Positions 27,564 to 37,100 of a stretch of DNA of 64,000 bases are shown here, piece by piece. How positions within the stretch are numbered: position 1 is the stretch's first letter; the number at the start of each line of letters is the position of its first letter. The DNA comes from Dermabacter vaginalis (lineage in GTDB: Bacteria > Actinomycetota > Actinomycetes > Actinomycetales > Dermabacteraceae). The stretch covers positions 620,001 through 684,000 of the forward strand of contig NZ_CP012117.1 in the NCBI RefSeq assembly GCF_001678905.1. The letters run 5' to 3'. The notes beneath the pieces are model-generated. The model saw only the letters and a list, made by a program, of their open reading frames with translations. It was not told the origin of the DNA and made no database searches. The translations under genes and the position numbers were made by a program.

Positions 27564-29858
27564 TCAAGCGAGGTGCTGTGGAAGCGTTCGTGCGCGTCGC
27601 TCGCGCAGCTCCGTCACGGGGAAGGTTCCGACGCCTGCCAGCTCAAGATCAGTTCCACCGCTCGTGCCGATGCGGGCCGCGGGGACCGAAGCACTACGTG
27701 CGAGCTCCTCGAGGGCCGGGGCATCTTCGGGGCGCACGGCGACGATAGCGCGGGCGTGCGATTCGGACACGAGGGCGGTGAACGTATCGATGGTGTCGCT
27801 TTCTGTGAGTGAGGACAGGTCGATCTTCGCCCCCACGCCGAATCGAGTTGCCGAATCCACGAGTGCCTGGAAGAGGCCGCCTTCGCTCAGGTCATGGCTT
27901 GCCTGCGCGAGGGTTTTTTCCGCGGCGCCGATGAGCACCGAGGCGAGTGCTTGTTCTTTCTCAAGAGATACGCGTGGGGGCGTGCCGCCGAGGTGGGAGT
28001 GGATGGCGTCGGCCCATGCCGAACCGGAGAGCTCCTCGCGGGTGTCGCCAAGGAGGTAGATCTCGAGCCCTTCTTCGTGCCAGCCGGAGGGCACGCAGGT
28101 CGCAACGTCGTCGAATACACCGAGAACGCCAACGACGGGTGTCGGGTGAATCGCAGAGTTGAGGCGCCCGGGTTCGCCCGTGGAGTTGTAGAGGGAAACA
28201 TTGCCACCGGTCACGGGGACCTCGAGCTCTTGGCAAGCGTCGGCGAGCCCCGTAATGGCTTCGACGAACTGCCACATCCGGTCGGGGTCTTCGGGCGAAC
28301 CGAAATTGAGGCAATCGGTCACGGCGAGGGGGCGTGCGCCCACCGTTGCGACGTTGCGGTAGGCCTCGGCGAGTGCGGCACGAGCACCTTCACTCGGGTT
28401 CAGCATCGTGTAGCGGCCGTTGCCGTCGGTCGCAATCGCGATACCGCGGCCGGTTTCTTCATCGATGCGGAGTACCCCCGCGTCGTCGGGCATGGCCAGC
28501 GCGGTGTTGCCTCCAACATAGCGGTCGTACTGGTCGGTGACCCACGCGGTGCTCGCGAGGTTCGGGGACGTGGTGAGGGCCCACAGTTGCTCGACGAGTT
28601 CGTCGCTGCTTGCGGGGCGGGGGAGATCTTCGGCGCGGTCGGCCTCGAGGCCGTCCTGCCACGCGGGTCGCGCGTAGGGGCGGTTGTAGGTGGGGCCTTC
28701 GTGTGCGACTGTCGTGGGGTCGACATCGACGATGCGTTTGCCGTAGTGGTCGATCGTGAGCCGGCCTTCGCCCGTGACTTCGCCGATGACGGCAGCTTCG
28801 ACGCCCCACTTATCGGTGATCGCGAGGAAGTCATCGAGGTTCTCCGGCGTGACGACGGCCATCATGCGCTCTTGAGATTCACTCATGAGGATCTCGCCGG
28901 CCGTGAGCGTGGGGTCGCGAAGGAGCACGTTTTCGAGGTCGATGTGCATGCCTGAGCCGCCGTTGGAGGCAAGTTCGCTCGTCGCACACGAAATCCCGGC
29001 AGCGCCAAGATCCTGGATTCCCTCCACGATGTTTTTCGCGAACAGTTCGAGGCAGCACTCGATGAGCAGCTTCTCCATGAACGGGTCGCCCACTTGAACG
29101 CTCGGGCGCTTCGCCGGCCCCTCGTCCTCGAAAGTTTCTGAGGCGAGGATTGAGGCACCGCCGATGCCGTCGCCGCCCGTGCGAGCGCCGAACAGCACGA
29201 CCTTGTTGCCGGCACCGGTCGCGGAGGCGAGGTGAATGTCCTCGTGGCGGAGTACGCCTACGGCGAGGGCGTTGACGAGGGGATTGGTTTGGTAGGCGGG
29301 GTCGAACACGGTTTCACCGCCGATATTGGGCAGGCCGAGGCAGTTACCGTATCCGCCGATACCGGCGACGACGCCGGTGGCGACTCGCGCGGTATCCGGG
29401 TGATCGATCGCGCCGAAACGAAGCTGGTCCATGACGGCGACGGGGCGGGCGCCCATCGAAATAATGTCGCGGACGATGCCGCCCACGCCGGTCGCGGCTC
29501 CCTGATAAGGCTCGACGTAGCTCGGGTGATTGTGTGACTCGACCTTGAACGTCACGGCCCAACCATCGCCGATATTTACCACGCCCGCGTTCTCGCCGAT
29601 GCCCACGAGGAGGTTTTCCTTCATCGCGGGGGTCTGCTTTTGACCGAACTGCTTGAGATGCACTTTCGAGGATTTGTAGGAGCAGTGCTCCGACCACATG
29701 ACGGAGTACATGGCGAGCTCGGCGTTCGTGGGGCGGCGGCCGAGGATCTCGCGAATTTTCGCATACTCCTCTTCCTTGAGGCCGAGGTCGGCCCACGGCT
29801 GCGTTTCGTTCGGGGTTTCGAGGGCCCGTTCGATCGTGTCTGGCTCGTGGGTGTTCAT
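27564..29858 (-). CDS. purL: Phosphoribosylformylglycinamidine synthase subunit PurL
   Basis: The small-type PurL (764 aa) is the ATP-dependent synthetase part of FGAM synthase and needs PurQ (glutaminase) and PurS. Recognisable are [19 protein letters not shown] near the N-terminus, [20 protein letters not shown] and [14 protein letters not shown]. Both AIRS-like halves are present at standard length. purQ and purS lie 4 kb away on the same strand, separated by a block of plus-strand genes. GGAGGACA lies about 10 bases before the ATG. Confidence 0.97.
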   Translation of the reverse strand: MNTHEPDTIERALETPNETQPWADLGLKEEEYAKIREILGRRPTNAELAMYSVMWSEHCSYKSSKVHLKQFGQKQTPAMKENLLVGIGENAGVVNIGDGWAVTFKVESHNHPSYVEPYQGAATGVGGIVRDIISMGARPVAVMDQLRFGAIDHPDTARVATGVVAGIGGYGNCLGLPNIGGETVFDPAYQTNPLVNALAVGVLRHEDIHLASATGAGNKVVLFGARTGGDGIGGASILASETFEDEGPAKRPSVQVGDPFMEKLLIECCLELFAKNIVEGIQDLGAAGISCATSELASNGGSGMHIDLENVLLRDPTLTAGEILMSESQERMMAVVTPENLDDFLAITDKWGVEAAVIGEVTGEGRLTIDHYGKRIVDVDPTTVAHEGPTYNRPYARPAWQDGLEADRAEDLPRPASSDELVEQLWALTTSPNLASTAWVTDQYDRYVGGNTALAMPDDAGVLRIDEETGRGIAIATDGNGRYTMLNPSEGARAALAEAYRNVATVGARPLAVTDCLNFGSPEDPDRMWQFVEAITGLADACQELEVPVTGGNVSLYNSTGEPGRLNSAIHPTPVVGVLGVFDDVATCVPSGWHEEGLEIYLLGDTREELSGSAWADAIHSHLGGTPPRVSLEKEQALASVLIGAAEKTLAQASHDLSEGGLFQALVDSATRFGVGAKIDLSSLTESDTIDTFTALVSESHARAIVAVRPEDAPALEELARSASVPAARIGTSGGTDLELAGVGTFPVTELRERRARTLPQHLA

Positions 29859-29946
29859 GCTGGCGGCTGTCCTCCGTGTCGGTTGTTCTCAGCACCTTGC
29901 ATTTTACGTCCTCGCGCGCGGCCGTGCGGGATGAAAGAGTAGAGGT

Positions 29947-30888
29947 ATGTCGCCCACCACGAAGACCCTCGCGCGAGTTCCGAGCGCTGCAGCTGTGTGG
30001 GCGGCGATTCTTACGCGCGCGCCCATTGCGCGGTCCGAAAAACTCCCCGGTCTTCGCTACATTGTGCGCGGGGTGCGCGTGGACCGCGCACGCGCGGTGC
30101 GCTATGCGCGCCTCGTGGCCCCGCATCGCCGGGATCCGTGGCCTGACGCACACGTCGCTCACCCCGGATTCCTGCACGCTCTCGCGCAGCCTCTGGGCCT
30201 CGCCCTCATGGCGCGCCCGCGTTTCCCGCTTCCCGCACTCGGGCTCGTGCACGTCAAGAATTCTCTTCTCCTGCACAGGCCCGTGCACGTTGAGGAAAAG
30301 CTCGATATTGAAGCGCGTTTGGGATCGGTGTCGCACACGCCGCGCGGGCACATGTGCGAGATCGTCTCGGTGTTTTCACGGGGCGACGACATCCTCGCGA
30401 CGAATGTGTCAACGTACATCTTGCGGGGCTCGGCTAGTCGAGAGCCGCGAGACGGTGAGGCGATGAGGAGTGAGCGACATCCGCTTGCCTCGCATACACC
30501 GCGCTCGCGCTGGAAGCTTCCAGTGGGGATTGGGCGAGAATTTGCGCGCGTGAGCGGGGATGCGCATCCGATCCACGTGAGCGCACTCGGTGCAAGGGCG
30601 CTTGGAGCCCCAGCTCCGCTCGCGCACGGCATGCTGCTTGGTTCCCGGGCGCTGAGTGAGGTTAGCCCGAGCGTGGGCACACCTCTTTTGTGGGAATTCG
30701 AGGTGCCCTCGCTTCCGCCTCTTCCCTCGACCGTGTGGGTGCGTTACGAGCGCGAGCAGCAGCAGATGGCACCCGCCGCAGGCCAGTCGGTCGCGTTTTC
30801 GGGCTTTAGTCTCCGAGGTCCGACGCCTGCCGAGCGCACGGTGCGCCTCAATTTTTTCGGGCGTGTGCGCACCCTGGCGTCGATGTAA
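29947..30888 (+). CDS. MaoC-like double hotdog dehydratase
   Basis: A 313-aa protein with two hotdog halves. The second (from about residue 190) has the MaoC pattern DAHPIHVSALGARALGAPAP followed by LAHGML, with the Asp/His pair expected at the active site of R-specific enoyl hydratases. The first half is degenerate. Likely hydrates or dehydrates an acyl thioester in lipid metabolism (inference from family). Divergent from purL. The name htdX/htdZ-like would be possible but is not certain. Confidence 0.75.
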   Translation: MSPTTKTLARVPSAAAVWAAILTRAPIARSEKLPGLRYIVRGVRVDRARAVRYARLVAPHRRDPWPDAHVAHPGFLHALAQPLGLALMARPRFPLPALGLVHVKNSLLLHRPVHVEEKLDIEARLGSVSHTPRGHMCEIVSVFSRGDDILATNVSTYILRGSASREPRDGEAMRSERHPLASHTPRSRWKLPVGIGREFARVSGDAHPIHVSALGARALGAPAPLAHGMLLGSRALSEVSPSVGTPLLWEFEVPSLPPLPSTVWVRYEREQQQMAPAAGQSVAFSGFSLRGPTPAERTVRLNFFGRVRTLASM

Positions 30889-31038
30889 CGGCTTTATGAG
30901 TGCCGGCCGCTGCCGGGAGTAGGGGAGAGGTTCAGGAGGGTTCAGGAACGCTGCTGAGGTGCGCGTTAGTGTGAAACGCGCAAAGGCAAGGGGCGGTGCC
31001 GCAGGTGCACCGCCCGAAGGTGCGGACGAAGGAGTGCC

Positions 31039-31326
31039 ATGCCCCTGTACGAGTTCCGGTGCGGTGAAGGTCACCTCAGCGAAGCCTTGTTGCCCATGAG
31101 CAGCACGACTCGAGAACGCCAGTGCCCCGAGTGCGAGAACCCCGCAAAGCGCCTCGTGAGCGCCCCCGCGGTGCGCTCGCTCAACCCGGCCCTGACGAAT
31201 GCGATTGATTCGGCGAACCGCAGCGCGTATGAGCCTCAGGTTCATTCGTCGCTTCCGTCTTCGCCTGGCGCGAAGCCCACCCCCGTGTCGCACGATCCGC
31301 GCCATCGTGCACTTCCGCGTCCCTGA
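31039..31326 (+). CDS. fmdB: FmdB-family zinc ribbon protein
   Basis: A 95-aa protein beginning MPLYEFRCGEGHLSE, the FmdB pattern, and containing CPEC. Normal FmdB has two CxxC pairs; here the first pair is reduced to one Cys (CGEG), so zinc binding may be altered. The C-terminal half is low-complexity. It lies 35 bases before fmdA, the pairing from which FmdB took its name as a regulator of formamidase in methylotrophs; the role here is inference. Confidence 0.8.
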   Translation: MPLYEFRCGEGHLSEALLPMSSTTRERQCPECENPAKRLVSAPAVRSLNPALTNAIDSANRSAYEPQVHSSLPSSPGAKPTPVSHDPRHRALPRP

Positions 31327-31360
31327 CGCACTCGGGTAGGCGAGCAAAGGAGCACACGCA

Positions 31361-32617
31361 ATGCCTAAGAATCTTTTCCCGCTTGATTCTTCGAAATCGT
31401 TCAAAGACCAGGACATCGTTGGTCACAACCGTTGGCACCCTGACATTCCCGCAGCTGTCACGGTCAACCCGGGCGACACGTTCCGCATCGACTGCCGCGA
31501 GTGGTTCGATGGCGACATCAAGAATGACGACAGTGCCCAGGACATCCTCGAAGCTCCCGTGAGCAAGGTGCACGCGCTCTCCGGCCCGTTCCACATCAAG
31601 GGTGCGAAGCCTGGCGACCTGCTCATCGTCGACATCCTCGACGTGGGCCCGATCCCGCAGGAAGACGAGGGACCGCTCGCCGGTCAGGGCTGGGGCTACA
31701 CCGGCATCTTCGCGAAGAACAACGGCGGTAGCTTCCTCGTGGATCAGTTCCCGGATGCGTACAAAGCCGTGTGGGACTTCAACGGCCAGACCGCGACCTC
31801 GCGCCACGTCCCCGGCGTGTCGTTCACGGGTCTCATCCACCCGGGTCTCATGGGCACCGCGCCTTCGCACGAACTGCTCAAGAAGTGGAATGATCGCGAA
31901 GCCGCGCTCATCGCGACCGACCCGAATCGCTTGCCTCCGCTCGCGCTTCCGCCCGAACCGAAGGATGCCGTGCTCGGCACTCTTACGGGCGAGGATTTCG
32001 ACCGCGTTGCAGCCGAGGGTGCACGCACCGCACCGCCGCGTGAAAATGGCGGCAACCAGGACATCAAGAACCTCTCGAAGGGCACGCGCGTGTTCTACCC
32101 CGTGTACGTGGACGGCGCGCACTTCTCGGTGGGCGACCTTCACTTCTCGCAGGGTGATGGCGAGATCACCTTCTGTGGCGGCATCGAGATGTCGGGCTTT
32201 ATCGACGTGCACGTCGACGTGATCCCCGGCGGCATGGACAAGTACAACGTCAAGGAAAATGCGATCTTCATGCCCGGCAACGTCGAGCCGCGCTACAGCG
32301 AGTGGATCTCCTTCTCCGGCACGTCCGTCACGCTTGACGGCGAGCAGCGCTACCTCGATTCGCAGCTTGCCTACCAGCGTGCCTGCCTCCACGCGATCGA
32401 CTACCTCACGACCTTCGGCTGGACGCCGGAGCAGGTATTCCTCATGCTCGGCGCCGCTCCGATTGAGGGGCGTTTCTCGGGCGTTGTGGACATCCCGAAC
32501 TCGTGCGCGACCGTGTACATCCCGACCGCGATTTTCGACATTGATGTTCGCCCCGGCGCCGGCGACGTGCCGAAGATCGACCCGGGCATTGGTGCACCGC
32601 GCGCGGCAAATGCGTAA
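31361..32617 (+). CDS. fmdA: Formamidase (acetamidase/formamidase family)
   Basis: A 418-aa enzyme of the FmdA/AmdA family that hydrolyses formamide to formate and ammonia. Conserved parts are HNRWHPDIPAAVTVNPGD, GPIPQEDEGPLAGQGWGYTG, HPGLMGTAPSHELL and EITFCGGIEMSGF. Length is typical. It may supply ammonia; the link to the nearby pyruvate formate-lyase (which makes formate) is only speculative. An inverted repeat at 32635-32680 closes the transcript. Confidence 0.92.
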   Translation: MPKNLFPLDSSKSFKDQDIVGHNRWHPDIPAAVTVNPGDTFRIDCREWFDGDIKNDDSAQDILEAPVSKVHALSGPFHIKGAKPGDLLIVDILDVGPIPQEDEGPLAGQGWGYTGIFAKNNGGSFLVDQFPDAYKAVWDFNGQTATSRHVPGVSFTGLIHPGLMGTAPSHELLKKWNDREAALIATDPNRLPPLALPPEPKDAVLGTLTGEDFDRVAAEGARTAPPRENGGNQDIKNLSKGTRVFYPVYVDGAHFSVGDLHFSQGDGEITFCGGIEMSGFIDVHVDVIPGGMDKYNVKENAIFMPGNVEPRYSEWISFSGTSVTLDGEQRYLDSQLAYQRACLHAIDYLTTFGWTPEQVFLMLGAAPIEGRFSGVVDIPNSCATVYIPTAIFDIDVRPGAGDVPKIDPGIGAPRAANA

Positions 32618-32634
32618 CGCACGCGCGTGACATC

Positions 32635-32680
32635 GCCGAGGGCGGGAGACAGCTCGAAAGGGCCAGCTCTCGCCCTCGGC
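32635..32680 (+). terminator. Hairpin after fmdA
   Basis: GCCGAGGGCGGGAG pairs with CTCTCGCCCTCGGC (one mismatch). No T tract. The -10 box of the next gene follows within ten bases. Confidence 0.45.
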
Positions 32681-32688
32681 CTATGCCG

Positions 32689-32694
32689 TAGGCT
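32689..32694 (+). promoter_or_regulatory. Leaderless-type -10 box of the methyltransferase gene
   Basis: TAGGCT ends 7 bases before the ATG at 32702, with no ribosome-binding site between them. Confidence 0.5.
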
Positions 32695-32701
32695 CGACGT
32701 T

Positions 32702-33877
32702 ATGATCTTCGCCCCTGAGGAGAATGCCGACGCTCTCGACCGCCTCATCGTTCATGACGCCGCCGAGAATGCGCCAAACGTACCGGGAGACATCCTCGTG
32801 CTCGATGACCGCTCGGGCGCACTCACGGCCTGGGCTTGTGCCCGGATCGAGGGGCGCTCGCGGGTATTCGTTCGCAGTGTCTTGCGCTCGCACGCTGCGT
32901 CGGCGCGTGCAATCGCGGCGAGATCGGGAAAATCCGATGATCGCGTGCTCATCGCCGGAGATAATCTCGCTGCGCCCGACCTCGGCACCTTCCTCGCCGA
33001 GCACAGCTTTTCCGGCAGCCTCGCTCTCGGGCGCCTGCCGAAATCGCTTGCGGCGCTCGAGGAAAATGCCCGGTTCCTCGCGCGGCACGCGCACACAATG
33101 GATCGGGAGATGACGCTCGTGCTTGGAGGCGCGACCAAACACATGACGCGGTCGATGAATGATGCACTCCGGGCCGGTTTTGGTGAGGTCCGTGGACTGC
33201 GCGGCAAGGGCAAGTTCCGCTCGCTCTATGCTTCCGTTCCAGGCGAAGGAGTCGCCCCGCCCCTGGCGCGTCGCTCGGCCTGGAGTAGTGGCGAGCTCGT
33301 CGCCTACGGGGGAGTATTTTCCGGGGCCAAAGCCGATCGCGGGGGAGAGGCCCTCGCACGCGTTGCCACGACGTGGATCGCGACCGCGACCGAGCGTGGG
33401 ATCGCCTCGCCTCGCGTTCTCGACCTCGGCTGTGGGAACGGCATGCTTTCCCTCGCCGTGAGTGAGGCGGCTGCGCGCACCGGAGCGGCCCTCTCCCTTA
33501 CGGCAACCGATGTCGATCTCGACGCGGTGCGTTCAACGCACGCTACTCTCGCGCCCTATTCGTGGCAGCCCGGGATCGACACGCGTGTCACGTGGGACGA
33601 TGCCGCCGGCGGGGAACCGTCGGAATCTGCTGATCTCGTGATGCTTAATCCGCCATTCCACGACGGTACGCGCGTGGATGCGACCCTCGTCGAACCCCTG
33701 CTCGAGGCGGCGCACCGCGTCCTTGAGCCCGGCGGGGAACTGCTCCTCGTGCACAACTCGCACCTTCGCTACCGGGCGCTGCTCGAACGGCGTTTTTCCG
33801 CGACGAGAGAGGTGAGCCGCGACCGCACGTTTACCGTGCTGAGCGCGACGAAAGCGATCTCGAAGCGCGAGCGTTAG
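32702..33877 (+). CDS. Class I methyltransferase, RsmC/RlmG-like
   Basis: A 391-aa protein with the two-domain layout of RsmC/RlmG rRNA guanine-N2 methyltransferases. The N-terminal half is a degenerate copy of the fold. The C-terminal half has the SAM site [11 protein letters not shown], the acidic residue ATDVDLDAV and the catalytic NPPF motif in [13 protein letters not shown], which indicates methylation of an exocyclic amino group. The exact rRNA site is not known. The stop shares TTAG with purQ on the other strand. Confidence 0.83.
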   Translation: MIFAPEENADALDRLIVHDAAENAPNVPGDILVLDDRSGALTAWACARIEGRSRVFVRSVLRSHAASARAIAARSGKSDDRVLIAGDNLAAPDLGTFLAEHSFSGSLALGRLPKSLAALEENARFLARHAHTMDREMTLVLGGATKHMTRSMNDALRAGFGEVRGLRGKGKFRSLYASVPGEGVAPPLARRSAWSSGELVAYGGVFSGAKADRGGEALARVATTWIATATERGIASPRVLDLGCGNGMLSLAVSEAAARTGAALSLTATDVDLDAVRSTHATLAPYSWQPGIDTRVTWDDAAGGEPSESADLVMLNPPFHDGTRVDATLVEPLLEAAHRVLEPGGELLLVHNSHLRYRALLERRFSATREVSRDRTFTVLSATKAISKRER

Positions 33878-34602
33878 TCGAGGATCGAGTTCATGACGGA
33901 CGCGAAGAACCCGAGGCCGTCCACACCCGTGCGTGTGCCCTCGCCGGGAACATCCGGGCCGAAACCTGCCTCAACCGCGTGCTCGGGGTGAGGCATGAGG
34001 CCCACAACGTTGCCGTATTTGTTCGTGATGCCGGCGATCCCTCGGTAGGAGCCGTTCGGATTGTCCTCGAAACCGGCGGGGCCGCCCTCGGCGCCCTCGG
34101 CGTAGCGGAACACCACGCGGTTTTCCGCTTCTAGCTCGTCGAGGGTTTTTTCGTCGGCGACGTAGAGGCCATCCTGGTTCTTGAGCGGAACCGTGATGAC
34201 CTGGCCCTGCTCGTAGGCGGTCGTCCACGCCGTGCGGTTGTTCTCCACGCGCAGCGGTTGGTCTCGGCACACGAACGTACGGTGCGCGTTCTTGATCATC
34301 GACCCCGGAAGGAGGTGGGTCTCGGTGAGGATCTGGAAACCATTGCAGATGCCGAGCACGGGCATTCCGCCCTTTGCAGCATCCACAACGCGCTCCATGA
34401 TCGGGGCAAAGCGCGAGATCGCGCCCGCCCGCAGGTAATCGCCGTAGCTGAAGCCGCCAGGAAGAATCACCGCGTCCACATCGCGAAGATCGTCGTCCGC
34501 ATGCCACAGCGCCACCGGCTCTGCACCCGCGATCCTCACGGCACGCAGGGCGTCGCGATCATCGAGAGTACCCGGGAAGGTCACCACACCGATTGCGGGC
34601 AT
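33874..34602 (-). CDS. purQ: FGAM synthase glutaminase subunit PurQ
   Basis: PurQ (242 aa) is a class I glutamine amidotransferase that supplies ammonia to PurL. The nucleophile Cys is in [12 protein letters not shown], and the His/Glu of the triad in [10 protein letters not shown]. Start overlaps the purS stop by one base (TGATG). Confidence 0.97.
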   Translation of the reverse strand: MPAIGVVTFPGTLDDRDALRAVRIAGAEPVALWHADDDLRDVDAVILPGGFSYGDYLRAGAISRFAPIMERVVDAAKGGMPVLGICNGFQILTETHLLPGSMIKNAHRTFVCRDQPLRVENNRTAWTTAYEQGQVITVPLKNQDGLYVADEKTLDELEAENRVVFRYAEGAEGGPAGFEDNPNGSYRGIAGITNKYGNVVGLMPHPEHAVEAGFGPDVPGEGTRTGVDGLGFFASVMNSILD

Positions 34603-34859
34603 CAGGCCTGCTCCTCCTCGACGCGCACCGAAACGACGTCCTCGATGACGGGGTTGGAAAGGAGCTCGGTCGCGGCTTCGCGCACGCGCTTGAGAACCTC
34701 GCTCGTCACCTCGCCCTCGACTTCGAGTTCGAAACGCTTGCCTTGACGAACCGAAGTGATCTGCTCAAAGTCGAGCCTTCCGAGGGCGCCGAGAACGGCC
34801 TTTCCCTGCGGGTCGAGAATTTCGGGTTTCGGCATCACGTCGACGATGAGGCGGGGCAT
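34602..34859 (-). CDS. purS: FGAM synthase subunit PurS
   Basis: PurS (85 aa) bridges PurQ and PurL. It begins [20 protein letters not shown] and contains [14 protein letters not shown]. The ATG at 34859 has CTGGAGATG upstream. Longer in-frame extension to 35000 is not supported. Coupled with purQ. Confidence 0.95.
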   Translation of the reverse strand: MPRLIVDVMPKPEILDPQGKAVLGALGRLDFEQITSVRQGKRFELEVEGEVTSEVLKRVREAATELLSNPVIEDVVSVRVEEEQA

Positions 34860-34964
34860 GTCATCTCCAGAAAACAGTAGGCACGAAAAAGTCGTCGAAA
34901 ACTGCGCGGGTTGCGCACTCCTTGATTCTACCGGTCCGTGCGGGCTCCGCTCATCTTTCGCCCC

Positions 34965-34970
34965 TACGGT
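34965..34970 (+). promoter_or_regulatory. Leaderless-type -10 box of the metallo-hydrolase gene
   Basis: TACGGT ends 6 bases before the ATG at 34977. Confidence 0.45.
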
Positions 34971-34976
34971 GGCGGT

Positions 34977-35720
34977 ATGGAGATCACACACTTCGGCCAC
35001 TCAGCTCTGCTCCTCACCTACGCGGGGGAGGGCAGGGCCGACGCCTACAGGGTTCTCTTCGACCCCGGAAACTTGAGTGACCCCCTCGTGGCGGGGCTCG
35101 AAGGTCTCGACGCGATTGCGGTAAGCCATCAGCACCCCGATCACGCGCACCCGCCCTACCTCGAAAAACTCTTCGAGAATAATCCCGAGGCGGCCATCCT
35201 GCTTGAGCCTCAGACGGCAACGCTCCTGGGTGAGGTCGATGAAACCTCCCGCTTCCGGGAACGGTTTACCGCTCTTGCACCCGGTGGGCGAGCAACCGTC
35301 GGAAATTCTCACGTGACCATACGGGCAGCCGGTGGTGCGCACGCGACGATCCATCCCGCGATCCCGCCCGTGGGAAACGTGGCGTTCATTGTCGAGGCCC
35401 CGGGGGAGCAGACCTTTGCCCACACGGGAGACTCGCTCGTGCCGCATCCCGAGCTGATCGGCGCTCACGTGCTCTCGTTCCCCGTCGTGGCACCGTGGTC
35501 GAAAATGCAGGAGACGATCGACTTTTTGCGAATCGTGAAACCGGACGTGGCGATCCCCGTGCACGATGGGGTCGCCTCGGCCGCTGGGCGCGCGATCTAC
35601 CTCAAACAGTCGAGCGCGTACAGCCCTGACTCATGCGAGGTGCGGGATTGGCCCCGCGGAACGGAGCCTGGAGAAGGACGAGTCCTGAGCTTCCCGCGGT
35701 CAACCCGCGAAGCTCGTTAG
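34977..35720 (+). CDS. Metallo-beta-lactamase fold hydrolase
   Basis: A 247-aa protein of the metallo-hydrolase superfamily, UlaG/RomA-like group. It begins MEITHFGHSALLL and has the metal-binding motif SHQHPDHAHPP, the Asp-His at AHTGDSLV and the later PVHDG. The substrate is unknown. An upstream in-frame ATG at 34938 lacks any signal, while the chosen start fits the leaderless pattern. Its stop overlaps that of pflA on the opposite strand. Confidence 0.8.
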   Translation: MEITHFGHSALLLTYAGEGRADAYRVLFDPGNLSDPLVAGLEGLDAIAVSHQHPDHAHPPYLEKLFENNPEAAILLEPQTATLLGEVDETSRFRERFTALAPGGRATVGNSHVTIRAAGGAHATIHPAIPPVGNVAFIVEAPGEQTFAHTGDSLVPHPELIGAHVLSFPVVAPWSKMQETIDFLRIVKPDVAIPVHDGVASAAGRAIYLKQSSAYSPDSCEVRDWPRGTEPGEGRVLSFPRSTREAR

Positions 35721-36583
35721 TGAACCTCGAAGCCGCCGCGTGCGCGGAACTGTTCACGCACGCGCTCCACGAGTTCTTTCTCGGGCGGGCGCGTGTCGCG
35801 AAGCTTGTAGTCGAGGCCGAGTGAGTCCCACTTATCGGTGCCCATTTGGTGGAAGGGCAGCACCTCGATACGGCTCACGTTCGAGCGCCAGCGCTCAACG
35901 ATGTCGGCGACCTTCTCGACGTTGTCGTAGTCGTCGGTGAGGCCGGGAACGAGGACGAACCTGGCCCATACCTCGATGCCCTTCTCGTTCAAGCGATCGC
36001 CAAAGTCAATCGTTGGCTGAAGCGCGCGGCCGGTCGTGCGCTTGTAGACCTCGGGATCGCCACTCTTGACGTCGAGGAGAACGAGATCGACCGATTCGAG
36101 CAGTTCGTCGGAAGCGTTGCGGCCGAGGAAGCCCGAGGTATCGATCGCGGTGTGAACGCCCATGTCTTTCGCTGCCTCGAGGAGGCGCTTCGCAAAAGCA
36201 GGCTGCTGGAGAACTTCGCCGCCCGAAAGAGTAATGCCGCCGCCCGATGCCTTGAAGATGCGGCGGTAGCGCTTGATCTTTGCGATGAGCTCATCCGCGG
36301 TGACGTCCTGACCGTTCTTGGCTTCGAACGTGTCGGGGTTGTGGCAGTACAGGCAGCGAAGCGGGCAACCGCTAAAGAAGATTGTGAGGCGCGTGCCGGG
36401 GCCGTCAACGGCCGTGACGAGCTCCCATGAATGGATGGAGGCGAGGTCGCCCTCGCGCACCGCCTGGAGGCGATCGGGGCGTTCAAGATGCGACTCTTCG
36501 AGGCCCTCGATTCCGGCGCCCTGGCGCCTCTTATGAAGCGGAAGATCAACCTGGGTGATGCTCGCGCCCGCGGACTCGGTCAT
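35717..36583 (-). CDS. pflA: Pyruvate formate-lyase activating enzyme
   Basis: PflA (288 aa) is a radical SAM enzyme that makes the glycyl radical on pyruvate formate-lyase. The 4Fe-4S motif is in FSGCPLRCLYCHNPDT (CxxxCxxC), with GGGITLSGGEVLQQ (SAM-binding GGE) and VLVPGLTDD. The start at 36583 has GAGAGGCG before it and gives about 40 residues ahead of the core. Third gene of the pfl group. Confidence 0.96.
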   Translation of the reverse strand: MTESAGASITQVDLPLHKRRQGAGIEGLEESHLERPDRLQAVREGDLASIHSWELVTAVDGPGTRLTIFFSGCPLRCLYCHNPDTFEAKNGQDVTADELIAKIKRYRRIFKASGGGITLSGGEVLQQPAFAKRLLEAAKDMGVHTAIDTSGFLGRNASDELLESVDLVLLDVKSGDPEVYKRTTGRALQPTIDFGDRLNEKGIEVWARFVLVPGLTDDYDNVEKVADIVERWRSNVSRIEVLPFHQMGTDKWDSLGLDYKLRDTRPPEKELVERVREQFRARGGFEVH

Positions 36584-36650
36584 GGATCGCCTCTCGTCAA
36601 AGTCGTGGTAGGCGTGGAATCGGAGGCCCGCATGGGTCGGGGACACGCCC

Positions 36651-36690
36651 TAAAGAGTTGGGCCCGGAAACCGGAGCTTCCAGGCCCAAC
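36651..36690 (-). terminator. Terminator after the glycyl-radical small protein
   Basis: GTTGGGCC and GGCCCAAC (36657-36664 and 36683-36690) form the outer stem with a partly paired inner part, followed on the minus strand by TCTTTA. It separates the small protein gene from pflA. Confidence 0.6.
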
Positions 36691-36747
36691 AGGTGAACGC
36701 TTCGATGCGCTTAATTATTGCGCATCACGCGTGTGAAGTGATGTGTC

Positions 36748-36999
36748 TCAGGCGCCCTGGTGGAAGGTGCGGTTGAGCACGTCGAGCTGCTGCTCGCGCG
36801 TGAGCTTCACGAAGTTCACGGCGTAGCCCGACACGCGAACGGTGAGGTTCGGGTAGTTCTCCGGGTTCTCCATCGCGTCCACAAGGGTGTCCTTGTTGAG
36901 CACGTTGATGTTCGCGTGGTAGAGGCCGGACTCCATGTTGTTCTCGGCGCGGTTGGTCTTCATGGACTGAAGGCGCTCATCGAAAGTCTTGACTGCCAT
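36748..36999 (-). CDS. Separate glycyl-radical subunit of pyruvate formate-lyase (GrcA-like)
   Basis: An 83-aa protein that is essentially the C-terminal glycyl-radical domain of [23 protein letters not shown], then the radical motif RVSGYAV with Gly58 and [14 protein letters not shown]. It resembles E. coli GrcA/YfiD, which repairs damaged PFL, but is shorter. Here the neighbouring pflB lacks this domain, so this protein is probably the obligatory second piece of the enzyme and the substrate of PflA. AGGAGAGAA precedes its ATG. Confidence 0.9.
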   Translation of the reverse strand: MAVKTFDERLQSMKTNRAENNMESGLYHANINVLNKDTLVDAMENPENYPNLTVRVSGYAVNFVKLTREQQLDVLNRTFHQGA

Positions 37000-37040
37000 T
37001 GTTCTCTCCTCAATCAGAGTGATGGAAATGTGGGGGTGAA

Positions 37041-37078
37041 AACCGGTCGGGCCCAAGGGGGCTCGCGCCCGACCGATT
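37041..37078 (-). terminator. Hairpin between pflB and the glycyl-radical gene
   Basis: AACCGGTCGGGC and GCCCGACCGATT pair (12 bp with one G-U), followed on the minus strand by TTTTCAC in the arm's end. It may reduce read-through or protect the upstream mRNA and so set the ratio of large to small subunit. Confidence 0.6.
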
Positions 37079-37100
37079 CACGTTGTGGGGATTCAGACGA

